From NCBI RefSeq assembly GCF_018991925.1, contig NW_024725489.1:8670255-8734254 (forward strand): DNA of 64,000 bases. Direction: 5' to 3'. Shown one piece after another: positions 21,554-32,157 of the stretch (its first letter is position 1; every line of letters begins with the position of its first letter). The notes beneath the pieces are model-generated. The model did no database searches, was not told the origin of the DNA, and worked only from the letters and a program-made list of their open reading frames with translations. Position numbers and translations under genes: made by a program. The DNA is from Homarus americanus. Taxonomy: Eukaryota > Arthropoda > Malacostraca > Decapoda > Nephropidae.

Positions 21554-22483
21554 TTACACCCAACCCCTATTGCTCATATGAGCATCCAACCTATGTTTGA
21601 AGCAATTCAGCATATTCGAGTTAATGATGATATTTGGTAACTTGTTCCATTCATCCACTACTCTGTTTCCAAACCAGTGTTTACCTATTTCACGCCTAAA
21701 TCTAAATTTGTCTAATTTAAAACCATTGTTACGAGTTCGCTCCTGGTTGGATAATTTGAGTACCTTTGTAATGTCCCCTTTGTTTAGCCCTGTCTTCCAC
21801 TTATACACCTCTATCAGGTCGCCCCTCGCTCTACGTCTCTCGAGGGAGTGCAAATTAAGATGCTTTAACCTGTCTCTATACTCAAGGTTCCTAATGCCCG
21901 GGATTTGTCTTGTCATTCTCCTCTGAATTCTTTCCAAGGATTCTATATCCATTCTGTAATACGGTGACCAGAACTGAACTGCGTAATCCAGGTGTGGTCT
22001 CACAAGAGCAAGATACAGTTTTAGGATGACCTCGCTAGTCTTGTAACTAACACTCCTTTGTATGAACCCAAGTACTTTATTAGCCTTGTTACGAGCAAAA
22101 ACACATTGTTTACTTGGCTTAAGGTTCCTACTTATCATTACTCCTAAATCTCTCTCGCAGTCGGATTTCTCTATGGCATCGTTGTTCATCTGGTATCTGG
22201 TTTCCCTGTTTACATCTCCTATACTGAGTACTTTACATTTGTCCACGTTGAATTTCATCTGCCATTTTTCAGACCATTCGAAAAATTTGTTTAGATCTTC
22301 CTGTAGTTTTGCCGAGTCCTCGTCAGATTTGATAACATCATCAGCAAATTTACTTATGTTGCTGTCTATGCCGATATCTATGTCGTTTATGTATATAATA
22401 AACAATAATGGTCCAAGTACTGAGCCTTGGGGAACTCCACTTGTGACGTTGCTCCAATGGGACTTAGTGCCGTTAATGCTCAC
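21554..22483 (-). CDS. CR1 reverse transcriptase, C-terminal half
   Basis: An open frame of 309 codons ending at the CR1 C-terminus. It begins in motif B (SGVPQGSVLGPLLFIIYIND), has KFADDV (residues 45-50) with both catalytic aspartates of motif C, then FNVDKCKVLSIG and the thumb and C-terminal segments SLERRRARGDLIEVYKWKTG and [16 protein letters not shown]. The N-terminal half of the domain is at 23343-22564; one frameshift near 22560 separates them. Reverse transcribes the element RNA at nicked target DNA. Confidence 0.9.
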   Translation of the reverse strand: MSINGTKSHWSNVTSGVPQGSVLGPLLFIIYINDIDIGIDSNISKFADDVIKSDEDSAKLQEDLNKFFEWSEKWQMKFNVDKCKVLSIGDVNRETRYQMNNDAIEKSDCERDLGVMISRNLKPSKQCVFARNKANKVLGFIQRSVSYKTSEVILKLYLALVRPHLDYAVQFWSPYYRMDIESLERIQRRMTRQIPGIRNLEYRDRLKHLNLHSLERRRARGDLIEVYKWKTGLNKGDITKVLKLSNQERTRNNGFKLDKFRFRREIGKHWFGNRVVDEWNKLPNIIINSNMLNCFKHRLDAHMSNRGWV

Positions 22484-22563
22484 TCGCTGTTTCCTGTCCT
22501 GTAACCACGCCCTAATCCATTTAAGGATGTCACCTTTGATGCCATGAGCTTCTACCTTTCTAA

Positions 22564-23343
22564 TTAGTCTTTCGTGGGGACTCTGTCGAAGGCTTTGCTA
22601 AAGTCGAGATATACCACATCATAATTGTGCCCCTCGTCCACCGATTCGAAAACTGATGAAAAGAATGTTAATAGATTAGTTAGGCAAGAACGTCCGCTTG
22701 TGAAGCCATGCTGGGAATCATTGATCAATAGGTGCTTCTCCAGGTGATTTCGAATAGAGTTTGAAATGATTGCTTCCAGTAATTTGCCTACTATTGATGT
22801 TAGACTGATTGGGCGGTAGTTAGAGGATAGTGATCTATCCCCCTTCTTGAAAATCGGTATTACATTCGCTATCCTCCAGGATTCTGGTACTACACCTGTT
22901 TTTAAGGACATGTTAAACAACTTTGCTAAGGGCATACTAACCTCTTCCTTACATTCCTTTAATACTCTGGCAAATATCTCATCGGGACCAGGTGACTTAT
23001 TAGGCTTTAGTTTGTCTATTTGCTTACTAACATCGTTGCTAGTCACTACTATCTCACTTAATTTGTTTTCTTCACTATCTCTGAATAGAGTCGGTGCCTC
23101 GGGTATCATGTTTAAATTTTTGGTGGTGAAAACTGTTGAAAAGTATTTATTCAAATTATTGCTCATTTCTCCGTCGTTATCAGTGAGCTCGCCGGGGTCT
23201 GACCGTATTGGTCCAATCTTTTCTCGTGTTTTAGTTTGATACATTTGGTAGAATCCTTTGGGGTTTGTCTTCGCCTCCCTTGCTATCCTTACCTCATTAT
23301 TCCTCTTTGCTTTCCTTATCTCGGTTTTAACCCTACTCGCCAA
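22564..23343 (-). CDS. CR1 reverse transcriptase, N-terminal half
   Basis: An open frame of 259 codons containing the Y-F-S-T-V-F-T block, SPGPDEIFARVLKE, ESWRIANVIPIFKKGDRS followed by NYRPISLTSIVGK, SQHGFTSGRSCLTNLL and YDVVYLDFSKAFDRVP (motif A). The frame ends just after motif A and continues at 22483 in another frame. Upstream it follows the endonuclease with a frame change. Confidence 0.9.
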   Translation of the reverse strand: MASRVKTEIRKAKRNNEVRIAREAKTNPKGFYQMYQTKTREKIGPIRSDPGELTDNDGEMSNNLNKYFSTVFTTKNLNMIPEAPTLFRDSEENKLSEIVVTSNDVSKQIDKLKPNKSPGPDEIFARVLKECKEEVSMPLAKLFNMSLKTGVVPESWRIANVIPIFKKGDRSLSSNYRPISLTSIVGKLLEAIISNSIRNHLEKHLLINDSQHGFTSGRSCLTNLLTFFSSVFESVDEGHNYDVVYLDFSKAFDRVPTKD

Positions 23344-23578
23344 TACCCTATAATAGTCCCGGAGGTGAATTTCGCCACGATTTATCCTTCTACCTATAGC
23401 CTTCCTTTGGCCAATGATGTTCTTTAAATAATTATTTATCCATTTAGGGTCATTGTTGTCTGATCTGAGTTTTTGTATGGTATGTTCTGCCTTTGTGCAT
23501 TAAGTAACTCACTATTTAAATTGTCGTGGAACTCGGCAATCTCAGATCTCATTATCAGGTCGGTGTCATCTGTCAGGT

Positions 23579-24474
23579 TCACGCCAAGCGCGACACCCCC
23601 TCTCTCAGCTGCCTCTTTAAACTGTCAAAGTTTGCCCTTCTGAAATCTGGTACTTTAGTGGAATTTTCCTTACGTCTGCCCTGAAAATCTAACTGGAATC
23701 GAATTTCTTTGTGATCGCTGTTTGCAAGTTCGTTCCCTACCTCGACATTGCTAATGAGGTTTTCTCTGTTCGACAGAACTAAATCCAGTATATTATTACC
23801 CCGTGTGGGTTCGGTTATATGTTGACTTAGGAAACAGTCCTGGATCGTCTCGAGAAAATCCTCTGATTCTGAGTTACCCGTAAGGACAGTCCAATCTATT
23901 TGGCCAAGGTTAAAGTCGCCTACTATACAGACTTTGTTGTGTATGGAAGCCCTGCGCATTTCATCCCAGATAAGTCGCTCATTGACGCTATCAAGATTGG
24001 GGGTCTATATATTACTCCTGTGATTAATTTTTCCCGACCGTCGCTTAATTCTATCCAAATTGTTTCTGTATTCCTCTCAGTTTTTATTTCCTTATTTATT
24101 TCACACTTCAGATTATCCCTAACATAGATTGCTACTCCGCCTCCTTTCCTGGTCTGCCTATCGGTATGGAACAGTTTGTAACCCACAATTTGGTATTCGA
24201 CTGGTAATTCACGTGTGTCTAGGTTGATCCATGTTTCAGTGAATGCAATTATATCGATTTCTTCGGTACATACCAAGGCCTTAATATCTTCCATTTTGTT
24301 TCTCATACTTCTACTGTTCGCGTAGTATACATTTAAGTTAGTCGTGTTCTGAGTCCTTCCCTTACCGCGTTTAGTTTTAAACTCCATGTCTAATTTAGTT
24401 TTGTCATCATTCCTAACACTATTTCCCTGTAATCTTTCGCCTTGTTTACCCGCTCCCACTGCAGTCTCCTCCAC
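23579..24474 (-). pseudogene. CR1 APE-type endonuclease
   Basis: Two frames overlapping at about 23923-23959. The first gives NVYYANSRSMRNK, IIAFTETWIN and GGGVAIYVRD. The second gives VCIVGDFNLGQIDW, NILDLVLSN and NSDHKEIRFQL. Together these are the N-x-R-S, E-T-W, G-D-F-N, D-L-V-L-S and S-D-H blocks of a LINE APE nuclease, all with catalytic residues present. One frameshift separates the halves, so the copy is disabled unless it is a sequencing error. Confidence 0.88.
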
Positions 24475-24494
24475 CCCCGTGCCCCTATGTTCTC

Positions 24495-25370
24495 TTAGCA
24501 GTTTAAAGACTTCGATATCTTTTGAACTGCCCCCTCTAGAGCCCCAGCCAGGGTTGCTACTCCATCCCTAGACAGGTGCACCCCATCCCTAGCATAAAGG
24601 TCCCTTCTGCCATAGAAGTTGTCCCAGTTGTCAATGAATGGGACTGATATTGACTTGCAATATCTGTCAAGACGGTCGTTAACACCAACTGCCCTTGACA
24701 ACCATTCACTGCCAACTCTCCTTCTAGGCAGGACACGGCATATGATAGGGATCCCTCCCTTAGTCCTAATACGATCTATGGCTGCCTTGAACTTATCAAG
24801 AAGCTCCTCGCTCCTACACCGGCCAATATCATTGCCTCCTGCACTGAGGCAGATAATGGGTTTGTTCCCATTTCCAGACAAGATATTGTCCATCCTGTCA
24901 ATTATATCCCCCACCCCAGCTCCCGGCAAACACACCCTCATCCTATTTTTGTTTTTACCACAAAAGGCCCTGTCCATGTACCTTACCTGTGAGTCACCAA
25001 CAATTAAAGTTTTTATACCTTCCTTGTCATCCCTGCCCCTGACTGTACTAACGTCCAATTCGTCTATCAAGGGACTGAACTGGTTGGTACACTTAGCTGT
25101 TGTTGTTGTTGTTGTCGTATCCTTTGTGTGCTTCTTCACCACCAGCTTGGTCCTCCCACTACTCACGACTTTCCACTCGTTTGATTTTTCGTCAGACACT
25201 GGCTTTACTCGTCCAGCCTCTCCTTTTAACTTCGCCAGCTCTTTTCTTAATTTCAGGTTCTCCAACGTGGCCCTCTCAATTTCTAACTTGGCCCTCGCCA
25301 ATTCTTCAGTGGACCACTCCAGTTTGGTCAACAAACTCTCATACCCAAGACCGCACATATCTCTGGCCAT
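24495..25370 (-). CDS. CR1 ORF1 protein, SGNH/GDSL esterase type, intact
   Basis: A 291-residue open frame with ATG at 25370. Residues about 14-52 form a leucine- and lysine-rich coiled coil. A linker with a run of eight threonines (84-91) precedes an SGNH-hydrolase-like domain: TLIVGDSQVR (nucleophile S127), PGAGVGD (149-155), GGND (178-181) and ARDGVHLSRDG with D262 and H265 as acid and base. All four blocks are present, so the fold may be catalytically competent. ORF1 esterases are known in CR1-group LINEs, where they are thought to act with the nucleic-acid-binding N-terminus; their substrate is unclear. The next frame (endonuclease) begins about 20 bases downstream. Confidence 0.9.
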   Translation of the reverse strand: MARDMCGLGYESLLTKLEWSTEELARAKLEIERATLENLKLRKELAKLKGEAGRVKPVSDEKSNEWKVVSSGRTKLVVKKHTKDTTTTTTTAKCTNQFSPLIDELDVSTVRGRDDKEGIKTLIVGDSQVRYMDRAFCGKNKNRMRVCLPGAGVGDIIDRMDNILSGNGNKPIICLSAGGNDIGRCRSEELLDKFKAAIDRIRTKGGIPIICRVLPRRRVGSEWLSRAVGVNDRLDRYCKSISVPFIDNWDNFYGRRDLYARDGVHLSRDGVATLAGALEGAVQKISKSLNC

Positions 25371-25417
25371 ATCTGATAATTATCCCTCTGGAGCTAACCC
25401 TGCCGTGACCTTTCCCC

Positions 25418-25475
25418 TAGTGAGGTCAGAACACAACTGAGTGAGGTCAGAACACAACTGAATGAGGTCAGAACA
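25418..25475. repeat. Three tandem 21-bp units at the CR1 5' border
   Basis: TGAGGTCAGAACACAACTGA-type units repeated in tandem, the third incomplete. They sit where the minus-strand CR1 begins and the I-type LINE resumes. Whether they belong to the CR1 5' end or to the target is not resolved. Confidence 0.75.
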
Positions 25476-26079
25476 ACATTGCACCTGTCGAAATAAACGG
25501 CGACGACTGTTTCAAAGAAATCAAGAAGGCAGTAATCCACTCAACAACTTCACGACGACCTCAACCCATGCCAGAAATGGACCATGACATTCCTGACTTA
25601 GGCCAAAGTCAGCATAACCGTAGCCCCGACGTGGCCAGAGAGTCCCCTTAGATCACAGCTCCTCCAGCGACACCGTAAATTTCCGTGATCATCGGATTGC
25701 AATACAATCATTGGTTGCAACCAGGAACAAGACCCTCGAATAGCAACGTCAGTAGATGACTTCGACACGCAGGCCCAGGACCTGAACATCTTCCCGTATA
25801 TTGGTGACGGGAAGTTCGAGAAACAGTCATTACCTAACCAGCAGATGTTCGAAGGTTCTGCTGCGAAGTTCCAGCCTCCTACAAATGCTAGAAGCTGAGC
25901 AAACACCCCAGTCTAATCTATATTATCAAATAGACCCAGACATTATTCTGCTAAACAGTATCGGCGTAAAGGACGAAAGTAAGCTGAATATCTTTGATTA
26001 CACTGTATAACAGAGGAACATAATGGGTGAGCTGAGCGATGGTGTCACCTGTGGCCATCAGGTCACGGCTGAGTCAAAG

Positions 26080-26925
26080 TGTTGCTAGACCTTGAGGATT
26101 CAGTTCTAGAAGGGCAGGGGGGATCATCAGAGAACCTGTTATCATATGCACGATGTACCTACCTCACAGGAGTCCTTATTTATCCGAACAAGACCTCAAC
26201 CAGCTGATGCGCCATAGAAAAACCAACATACATCATAGGGGACTTAAATTCGCGCCACTACATACTTGGACACGGTAATGAGAACAACGTCGGTGTGGCG
26301 CTGTTTGAGAACATCAGTAGGGGAAAACTGTAACACTTCGGGCCAGATTTCCCGACACTGATCAGACGTGCCAGCGCTAGAACACCCTACATAATCCTCT
26401 TTTACAACGAGGCCTTCCTAAACAAGCACGTTATCGCCGGTCCCATCAGTACTGGTGACCACCTGCCATTCTTCATGACGCTCTCATCCAATCCCATTAT
26501 GATCCCCACCAACATCAGGGCAAACCTCAAACGGACAGACTGGGACTCCTTACAGGAGTCTCTCAGTCTCAAGCAGGGGTGGAAGCTGGAAGCCGTCGAG
26601 CAATGGTTCACTGATGTGAAGATGGATATGGACAGCAACATCTTGGCCACCACCCACAGGACCACTTCCCACCTTAACACTAGTCACCAGCTGAGGCAGC
26701 TCAGTGTCCAGTACGATCACGTGAGACAGCTCGCCAGTATCCACAGGTGGTCGCAAGAGCTGAAAGATCGGTACCGAGAACTACAGACGGACAACCAGCA
26801 CGAGAGCAAACGTCTACACGAACAAAAGTGGGGCGCCTTGGTGTGGGAGGCAGCTAACAACTACCACGACTCTATTACCTTCTGGAAGGAGATCAAGCGA
26901 CTGATGAGTTCCACCTCTTAACACG
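26080..26925 (+). pseudogene. I-type LINE endonuclease C-terminal part and linker
   Basis: A frame near 26140-26250 reads T-M-Y-L-P-H-R-S-P-Y-L, and a following frame reads YIIGDLNSRHYILGHGNEN, the G-D-L-N-x-R-H block of an APE nuclease. The block VIAGPISTGDHLPFF gives the S-T-G-D-H equivalent of S-D-H. An open frame from 26475 to 26921 then encodes the linker before reverse transcriptase. Frameshifts and stops interrupt it. Confidence 0.72.
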
Positions 26926-27000
26926 GCCCCTTACCTGCTCAACCAAAAGAACGAGAAAACATTCGAGGAGCAAAACCAAGAACAATTACATCAACAATAT

Positions 27001-28065
27001 TTGCGAAAAATCTTTACCATTAGTGAAAAGGAGAACGAGGGCTTCGATAGGGAGTTTGAGGAGGACGTTTTAGGTCAGTTGCAGGGCCATCAACACCTTC
27101 TCCAGCCACTCACACGGACTGATTTCACTATACTGGCGGTCGACATCTACCTGACGGAGCGCATAGTTCCTGCAGATGTGCTATCCGCCATTAAAGGTTT
27201 TAAAAATAAGTCACCTGGTGCAAAGCCATATTAACAAGAAGATCCTGGACCAACTTCCCAATGCCTGCCTCACCATTATCCGCATACCAAAAGCAGGGAA
27301 GCCTCCAAACAAAGTCGAAAACTTTCGACCGATATCGCTACTAGAGGTACCAGCCAAAATCCTCGAAAAAATAGAAACAAGCGGTTGAGGATGTACTTGG
27401 AAGACAAAGACGTGCATAATCCCCGCCAATTCAGCTTCCACAAGTACCGTGGCACAGCCACCGCCATAGCCCAGGCCATCGAGCAAATCACCAACTCCTT
27501 GAATGACCGACTGCAGTGCAACGTAGTGCTGAAGGACGTCAGCAAGGCGTTTGACAAGGTTTGGCACGCGGGGCTCCAGTATAAGTTCATACAACTGGGG
27601 CTCCCCAAAAAACCTGACTCACCTGCTGTGCAGCTTTATTACAGACTGCAGAATCAGAATCAAGATGCAAGAACATTGTGGGGAGGAACTTTCACTCTCA
27701 AGCGGCGTGTCGCAGGGTCTTTCACCAACCCTTAAAACTCTCTGCACGGCTGACCTTTCACCCCTAATCGGTAGCAGCGAATACGACATATATGCCGACG
27801 ATGCGACACAGGAAGGCCCACGGCTCGGGTAATAGAGGATATCTTGGGGTATGAAAATGAATGGAAGATAAAAACAAACAAAGCGATATTCGAGGTCATA
27901 TCCATAGCCAGATTCAGGCTGGCCCCATTGATGATCGACGATGAAGAGATTGAGTATTCTAAACAAGGCAGGTTTCTCGGCCTCATCATCTCTCGGACGG
28001 GCATCACGTCCTACGTGAAGGACAAACTAAGGAAAACCAAAGCCCCCACCTCCATTTTTAGCTAA
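27001..28065 (+). pseudogene. I-type LINE reverse transcriptase
   Basis: Pieces in three frames show SAIKGFKNKSPGAKPY, KPPNKVENFRPISLLEVPAK, QFSFHKYRGTATAIAQAIEQ, VVLKDVSKAFDKVWHAGLQY (motif A), L-S-S-G-V-S-Q-G-L-S (motif B) and YDIYADDATQ (motif C, Y-A-D-D intact). The C-terminal FEVISIARFRLAPL and YSKQGRFLGLIIS segments follow. It continues the element whose ORF1 lies at 20530-21300, interrupted by the CR1. At least four frameshifts. Confidence 0.82.
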
Positions 28066-28434
28066 TGCCTAAGAAGATACAAGTCGACCTGTACAAGGCC
28101 CGTCATACTCGGGAAGACTACACTACAACAACTACAGAGCTTCCAAAACAAGCGTCTGAGGTCAGTCAGTGGCCAAGCGCAACCATACCAGAAGACAGTG
28201 GAAACCATCCACCTTAGAAATTAAATGGAGGCCTTCAGTGTCAGGTTCCATCACCTAGGAAAGAAGGTTTGGAAACAAGCTCATGGACGACCCTCACAGC
28301 CCAAACCATCCTTCGCAGGGAAGACATCAACGAAGGGCCTGGTGGCCCCAGACTCTGCCAGCACTACAACAATCCAACCCGTGATCCAAAGTCAAAATAA
28401 ACCAAGTCAATCCACCCACAGGAAGAAGAGCTAA

Positions 28435-28944
28435 TTCTGTTACGTGATTGGGCAGTATTCGAAAACAAAAACGGTAGTATGAGAGGACTCCTATATTATC
28501 ACCAGTGATATAACCCAACTGTATAAGAAGATATTCTTGCCATATTTCCTGATCTTCTCATTCCCTCGCTGTTAGCACAATATCTTTCTGTTAGCCACTT
28601 GAACTTCTCATGTAAATATTATTGTTACGATATGCTTATTCTTATTATTAAAAATTAATTATAATTATTATTATTATTAATATTTTTTCTCTCCTTATAC
28701 TCTTATGATTTTGCTACCAGTATCAGTGCAAAGACAATTAAGTAATCATAGGCATATAGACTAGCTATTTACTGGTGGACAGAAGGAACTTGCTCTGAAA
28801 ATTTTGAGGATGCCCTAATTTCCATATAAACAATGAAGCAGGATTGACGTACGGTGGAAACAAGGTTAACACAGGGGGGAAAGAGGGCTGAGGAAGTTTC
28901 TCTCTCTACTACTACTACTACTATTATTTTTTTTTAAATGTCCT
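28435..28944. other. LINE 3' region and AT-rich DNA
   Basis: Decayed 3' part of the I-type LINE followed by an ATT/TAA-rich stretch (about 28640-28690), possibly its tail, and a CTA trinucleotide run near 28908-28925. No gene seen. Confidence 0.5.
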
Positions 28945-29037
28945 CCAGCCTCCCCTAATAACCACACCTTATCCGCCATTTTATTACCTTAAAATTAACT
29001 CTCCTAATACATAAGTAGCTACCCTGGCTGTGTTGAA

Positions 29038-29660
29038 TTAGTTGAGCCGCAGATCTATGCGGCATTCAGTAACTGTTGCCTCAAAGTCGATATCTGCGAC
29101 CGTTGTCGGCTTTGGGGCCGATGCTCTCGTTCCCCTGAGGCAAAGCAAGGCAGACTTAAGCAGAAATAAGTACGGTCGACATCTCAACCAGGCTGTAACA
29201 TAACTTCTGGGCTGCTGCTTCCGTTCAGATAAGATCTCCGCGAGTCTGGCATAGAAGTATCTTGCACTTGGTCTCTTCCCACCAGAGGTTCTGAACACCA
29301 GAGGAGTGAAGCTGCTTTGATCAACGTTTCGAATTCTCTCCCCATATGCCTTAATCTTGTCGTTCTCATTCCTCCAATGTGCAGCATCGAGAGCTAGGTT
29401 GCAGTGACATGCGGCCATGGATTAAAAAATCCTTATGTCGAAAAGGCTCGCTGTCTCCGCGTCCAGAATCCTCGACCACTGACGTCCACACGGGCTTTGT
29501 TGGATGTGTTTGAAGTCCTGTGACGGAGGTTCTCACCGTCCAATGGAAGGATGGGCGGTTCCACCATGTCGTCGTGGCAGATTTCCCTCAGTAGATTTGC
29601 TGTTATATCCCTTACTTCGTCATGCCTCATGCATACGAAGCCCCCTTTCTTGCACACCAT
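29038..29660 (-). pseudogene. C-terminal nuclease-like domain of the retroelement, copy 1
   Basis: Frame 29660-29433 reads CKKGGFVCMRHDEVRDITAN and ARVDVSGRGFWTRRQRAF. A shifted frame 29418-29038 reads AYGERIRNVDQSSFTPLVFR and later RSALLC-like sequence. The spacing of D, F-F-D-I-R-like and later K residues resembles a PD-(D/E)xK nuclease core; that is inference. The C-x-C-G-G-x-x-x-R-H-D-E-V-R-D start suggests a metal-binding lead. One frameshift near 29430. Confidence 0.6.
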
Positions 29661-30217
29661 GGGGTGGTGGATGTCTTAAGATGAGCCGCACAAGCATTGG
29701 GAGGGCAAACCTTCTACTGCCCTGCCGTACCTTAGAGCAATGGCATCTGTGAATTCTTGTTTATTAAGGAAGAAGCCTTTTGCCCTTATTGGTAACGTTG
29801 TTAACCAGATTGAGGCGCCCACCTCCTGTGAAATAGCTACTGTTCACGTTCTCTGGCACTTGTTGCAACAGTTGTTGCAGTTTACCACTTTGGGTGTGCT
29901 GCCTCTCTGTCGTAATGGGCCGTCGAATCTTGTTTTATTCGTTGGTATCCACCTGACTTGCTGCATCCTGATCTATAATGTGCTCAGTGAGAGCTGCCGT
30001 GAGCTTGACAGTTCTGATGATCTGTACGGGAAAGCTCCATGGATTAGTCAATCCCATTCCTCCTAGTCTCGGTGGTAGTGCAAAGAGTGACCTTTCTGCT
30101 GGGGTTAAGTAAGGGTTTTTCACTAGTGTTGGGATAAAAGTGACATTGATGGCTTCTTCCAGAGGAAGGATCCGACATCAGGGATAGTGCGCATCAGGTA
30201 ATTCCAGCGATGCTTGA

Positions 30218-30860
30218 TGTAAATGGGATATAAATCCCTTGCCAGCCTAATCAGGATCTTATAAAAGGAAAGAAGTAACAAACTACCGTTAGAGATTGAC
30301 GTCTCTTTATTACGAAAATAATCACAATAATTGACAACTGTCACACAAATATTAAATAAACAAATACGGGAGTCAAACAACTATGGGAGTCAAACAAAGT
30401 ACAGATATTTCCTACGGCGGCAGCCCGGTGGAATGTTCCGTTAACGAGGTGTTCCTCTTTCAGGGGGAAGGTCCAGAGCAGCTTCTTCACTTGGCGCTGG
30501 CATTGGTGGGCGATGTGTTGCCTCACAGGAGAGACGTCAGGGCATGGACGGTGGATAGGGCGTGGAGGAAGTGGCGATGACGTGGCAGCCGCGGTAGTAG
30601 CTGGAGTAGGTGTCTGGAGTTTTACAGCCAAATAGTGAAGGACTGGGTATTCAGCCCACGAGCCCCAGGAACCTCAGATGAGCACACAACCAGAATTGTA
30701 ATCGAACAGCGGGGGAAGTGCAGCTGTGGAGCTGGCTGGCTGGTATCTGATGTGTGACCAAGCAGCAGCGACCTTCTCACCTCCGTCTACCCACTACTAG
30801 TGGGGCCGCGAACGAGCAAACGAGTGGCGGACAACCATCCCGCTCGTTACCGCCCTTACA
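30218..30860. mobile_element. Solo LTR
   Basis: A 643-bp segment beginning TGTAA and ending TTACA, flanked by CTTGA (30213-30217) and CTTAA (30861-30865), a 5-bp target duplication with one mismatch. The uninterrupted sequence exists in the sister copy near 39070-39130, where AGATGCTTGACTACATGG runs through the site, so the insertion borders are set by comparison. A TATAAAA (about 30262) and an AATAAA (about 30355) lie in its first quarter on the plus strand; orientation is not certain. No internal coding region, as expected for LTR-LTR recombination. Confidence 0.82.
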
Positions 30861-31233
30861 CTTAACTCCATGGGTGAATAACCGCAAAAGCAGCATGTGG
30901 CTCTGTTTTAGCAATATCACACAGAGCTTGGATTTCTGTATCCCACTCATTCACTTTTCCTGTTACGTACTCGGTCTTGAAGTCCTTTGTGCCAATTACT
31001 GCACCTAGATGTCTATGGCGATCCTTTGTTATTTTGACCGCACTTCCACCAAACACCTCCATTGACCGTTGATAGTGTATTGGCTTCACAATGAGGAAGG
31101 ACTAGCTGGCGTTTGGATGGTGCCCTATTTTTGGACCTCGTGATGTTATCAGGTCCCACCTCTTTTTGATGTCCTCCACTTTTCCTGCTCCTGTAAGGTC
31201 ATCAGCGAATGCAACTTGCTTGACCTCGGTTGT

Positions 31234-31749
31234 TTAATATTTTATTGTATGTTGGAGCACAGACAGGCCTAGTGCATACATTACCATGGCGACAGAGTCC
31301 CCCTGCGTTGTTCCCTCAGTTGACTGTATGGTGGTATCTCCTCTTAGGGCCTTGAAGCTTGTTATAAAGAGGTCTGATGGGTTCCTATAGGTGTTTTCAA
31401 CATACATTGCAAAGCTTGGACAGTTGATCTTGATGTTGTGCAGTGTAGTCTTGCGGTTGAGTATGTTGAATGCGTTGGAAGCGTCGACCAGAAATGCTGC
31501 CTCACAATCACGCTGCTCAAATACCTTTCTCATGGCGTGAATGGCAGCTTCCCGTCCAGCCTGGTGGCCAGCACATACTTGCAGGTTCCCTGAAGCTGCC
31601 CTGACATCATCATTTACCACCTCCATTATGCATTTTCCATTGATCCGCCTCAGCACTTCCCCCACTCCTATATGCCTACATCCTGGATTTTTATCCAGGG
31701 GAATGAGGCGGCAGGCCGTCAGAGCATGGAGGTGGTGGCAGCACGTTGC
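31234..31749 (-). pseudogene. Reverse transcriptase of the retroelement, copy 1
   Basis: Reads TACRLIPLDKNPGCRHIGVG then EVLRRINGKCIM, CAGHQAGREAAIHAMRKVFE, EAAFLVDASNAFNILNRKT (motif A, V-D-A-S-N-A-F-N) and STEGTTQGDSVAMVMYALGL (motif B, T-T-Q-G-D). Motif C (F-A-D-D) follows in another frame near 31195. These signatures differ from APE-type LINEs (no P-Q-G-S) and recall a lineage common in cnidarian and arthropod genomes. The N-terminus is cut at 31749. Confidence 0.82.
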
Positions 31750-32157
31750 CTCCAACCTCCCCCAATAGCCACACCTTCACCGCAATTTTATTACCTAAAA
31801 GTTAAATGTCCGAATACAAAAGTAGGTAACCTAGCTGTGCCGAGTTAGTTAAGCCGCAGATCTATGTTGCATTCATTGACTGTTGCCCCAAGGTCAATAT
31901 CTGCAACCATTGTCGGCTTTGGGGCCGAAGATCTCGTTCCCCCGAGGCAAAGCAATACAGACTTTAGCAGAGAGAAGGACAATCGACATCTCACCCAGGC
32001 TGTAATGTAACTTCAGGGCTGCTACTTCTGTTCGGATAACACTTTGGCTAGTCTTGCATAGAAACAGCATGCACTTGGTCCCATCCTACCAGAGGTTATG
32101 AACACCAGAGGAGTGAAGCTGCCTTGATCAACATTCTGAATTCTCTCCCAAAACGCC

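Larger units (their letters stand above)
21481..25440 (-). mobile_element. CR1/L2-type LINE, near full length
   Basis: About 3.96 kb on the minus strand: an esterase ORF1 (25370-24495), endonuclease (24474-23579), reverse transcriptase (23343-21554) and a 3' tail of ATTCTTATGTTCTTATG-type octamers (about 21510-21485), the hallmark tail of CR1/L2 elements. It splits an I-type LINE between its ORF1 and endonuclease. Only a few frameshifts separate the domains, so the copy is young. Further copies of related CR1 lie at 41226-42191, 42292-43365 and 44679-45080. Confidence 0.9.
28945..31749 (-). mobile_element. Cys-rich/RT/nuclease-like retroelement, copy 1 (5' truncated)
   Basis: Collinear with a second copy (40990-38713 plus 32980-31750). 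It holds reverse transcriptase (31749-31234, then a FADDLTGAG block at about 31195), a middle region (31089-29690) and a C-terminal nuclease-like domain (29660-29038). A 643-bp solo LTR (30218-30860) interrupts it. The 5' end is cut at 31749, exactly where the 3' end of the second copy starts, so the copies are head to tail with no DNA between them. I do not recognise the lineage by name. RT followed by a PD-(D/E)xK-like region would fit site-specific, restriction-endonuclease-type non-LTR elements. Confidence 0.72.

Noticed and set aside
21597..25440. Plus-strand open frames up to 273 codons opposite the CR1
   Set aside because: They are antisense shadows of the minus-strand CR1 proteins, which carry the recognisable motifs.
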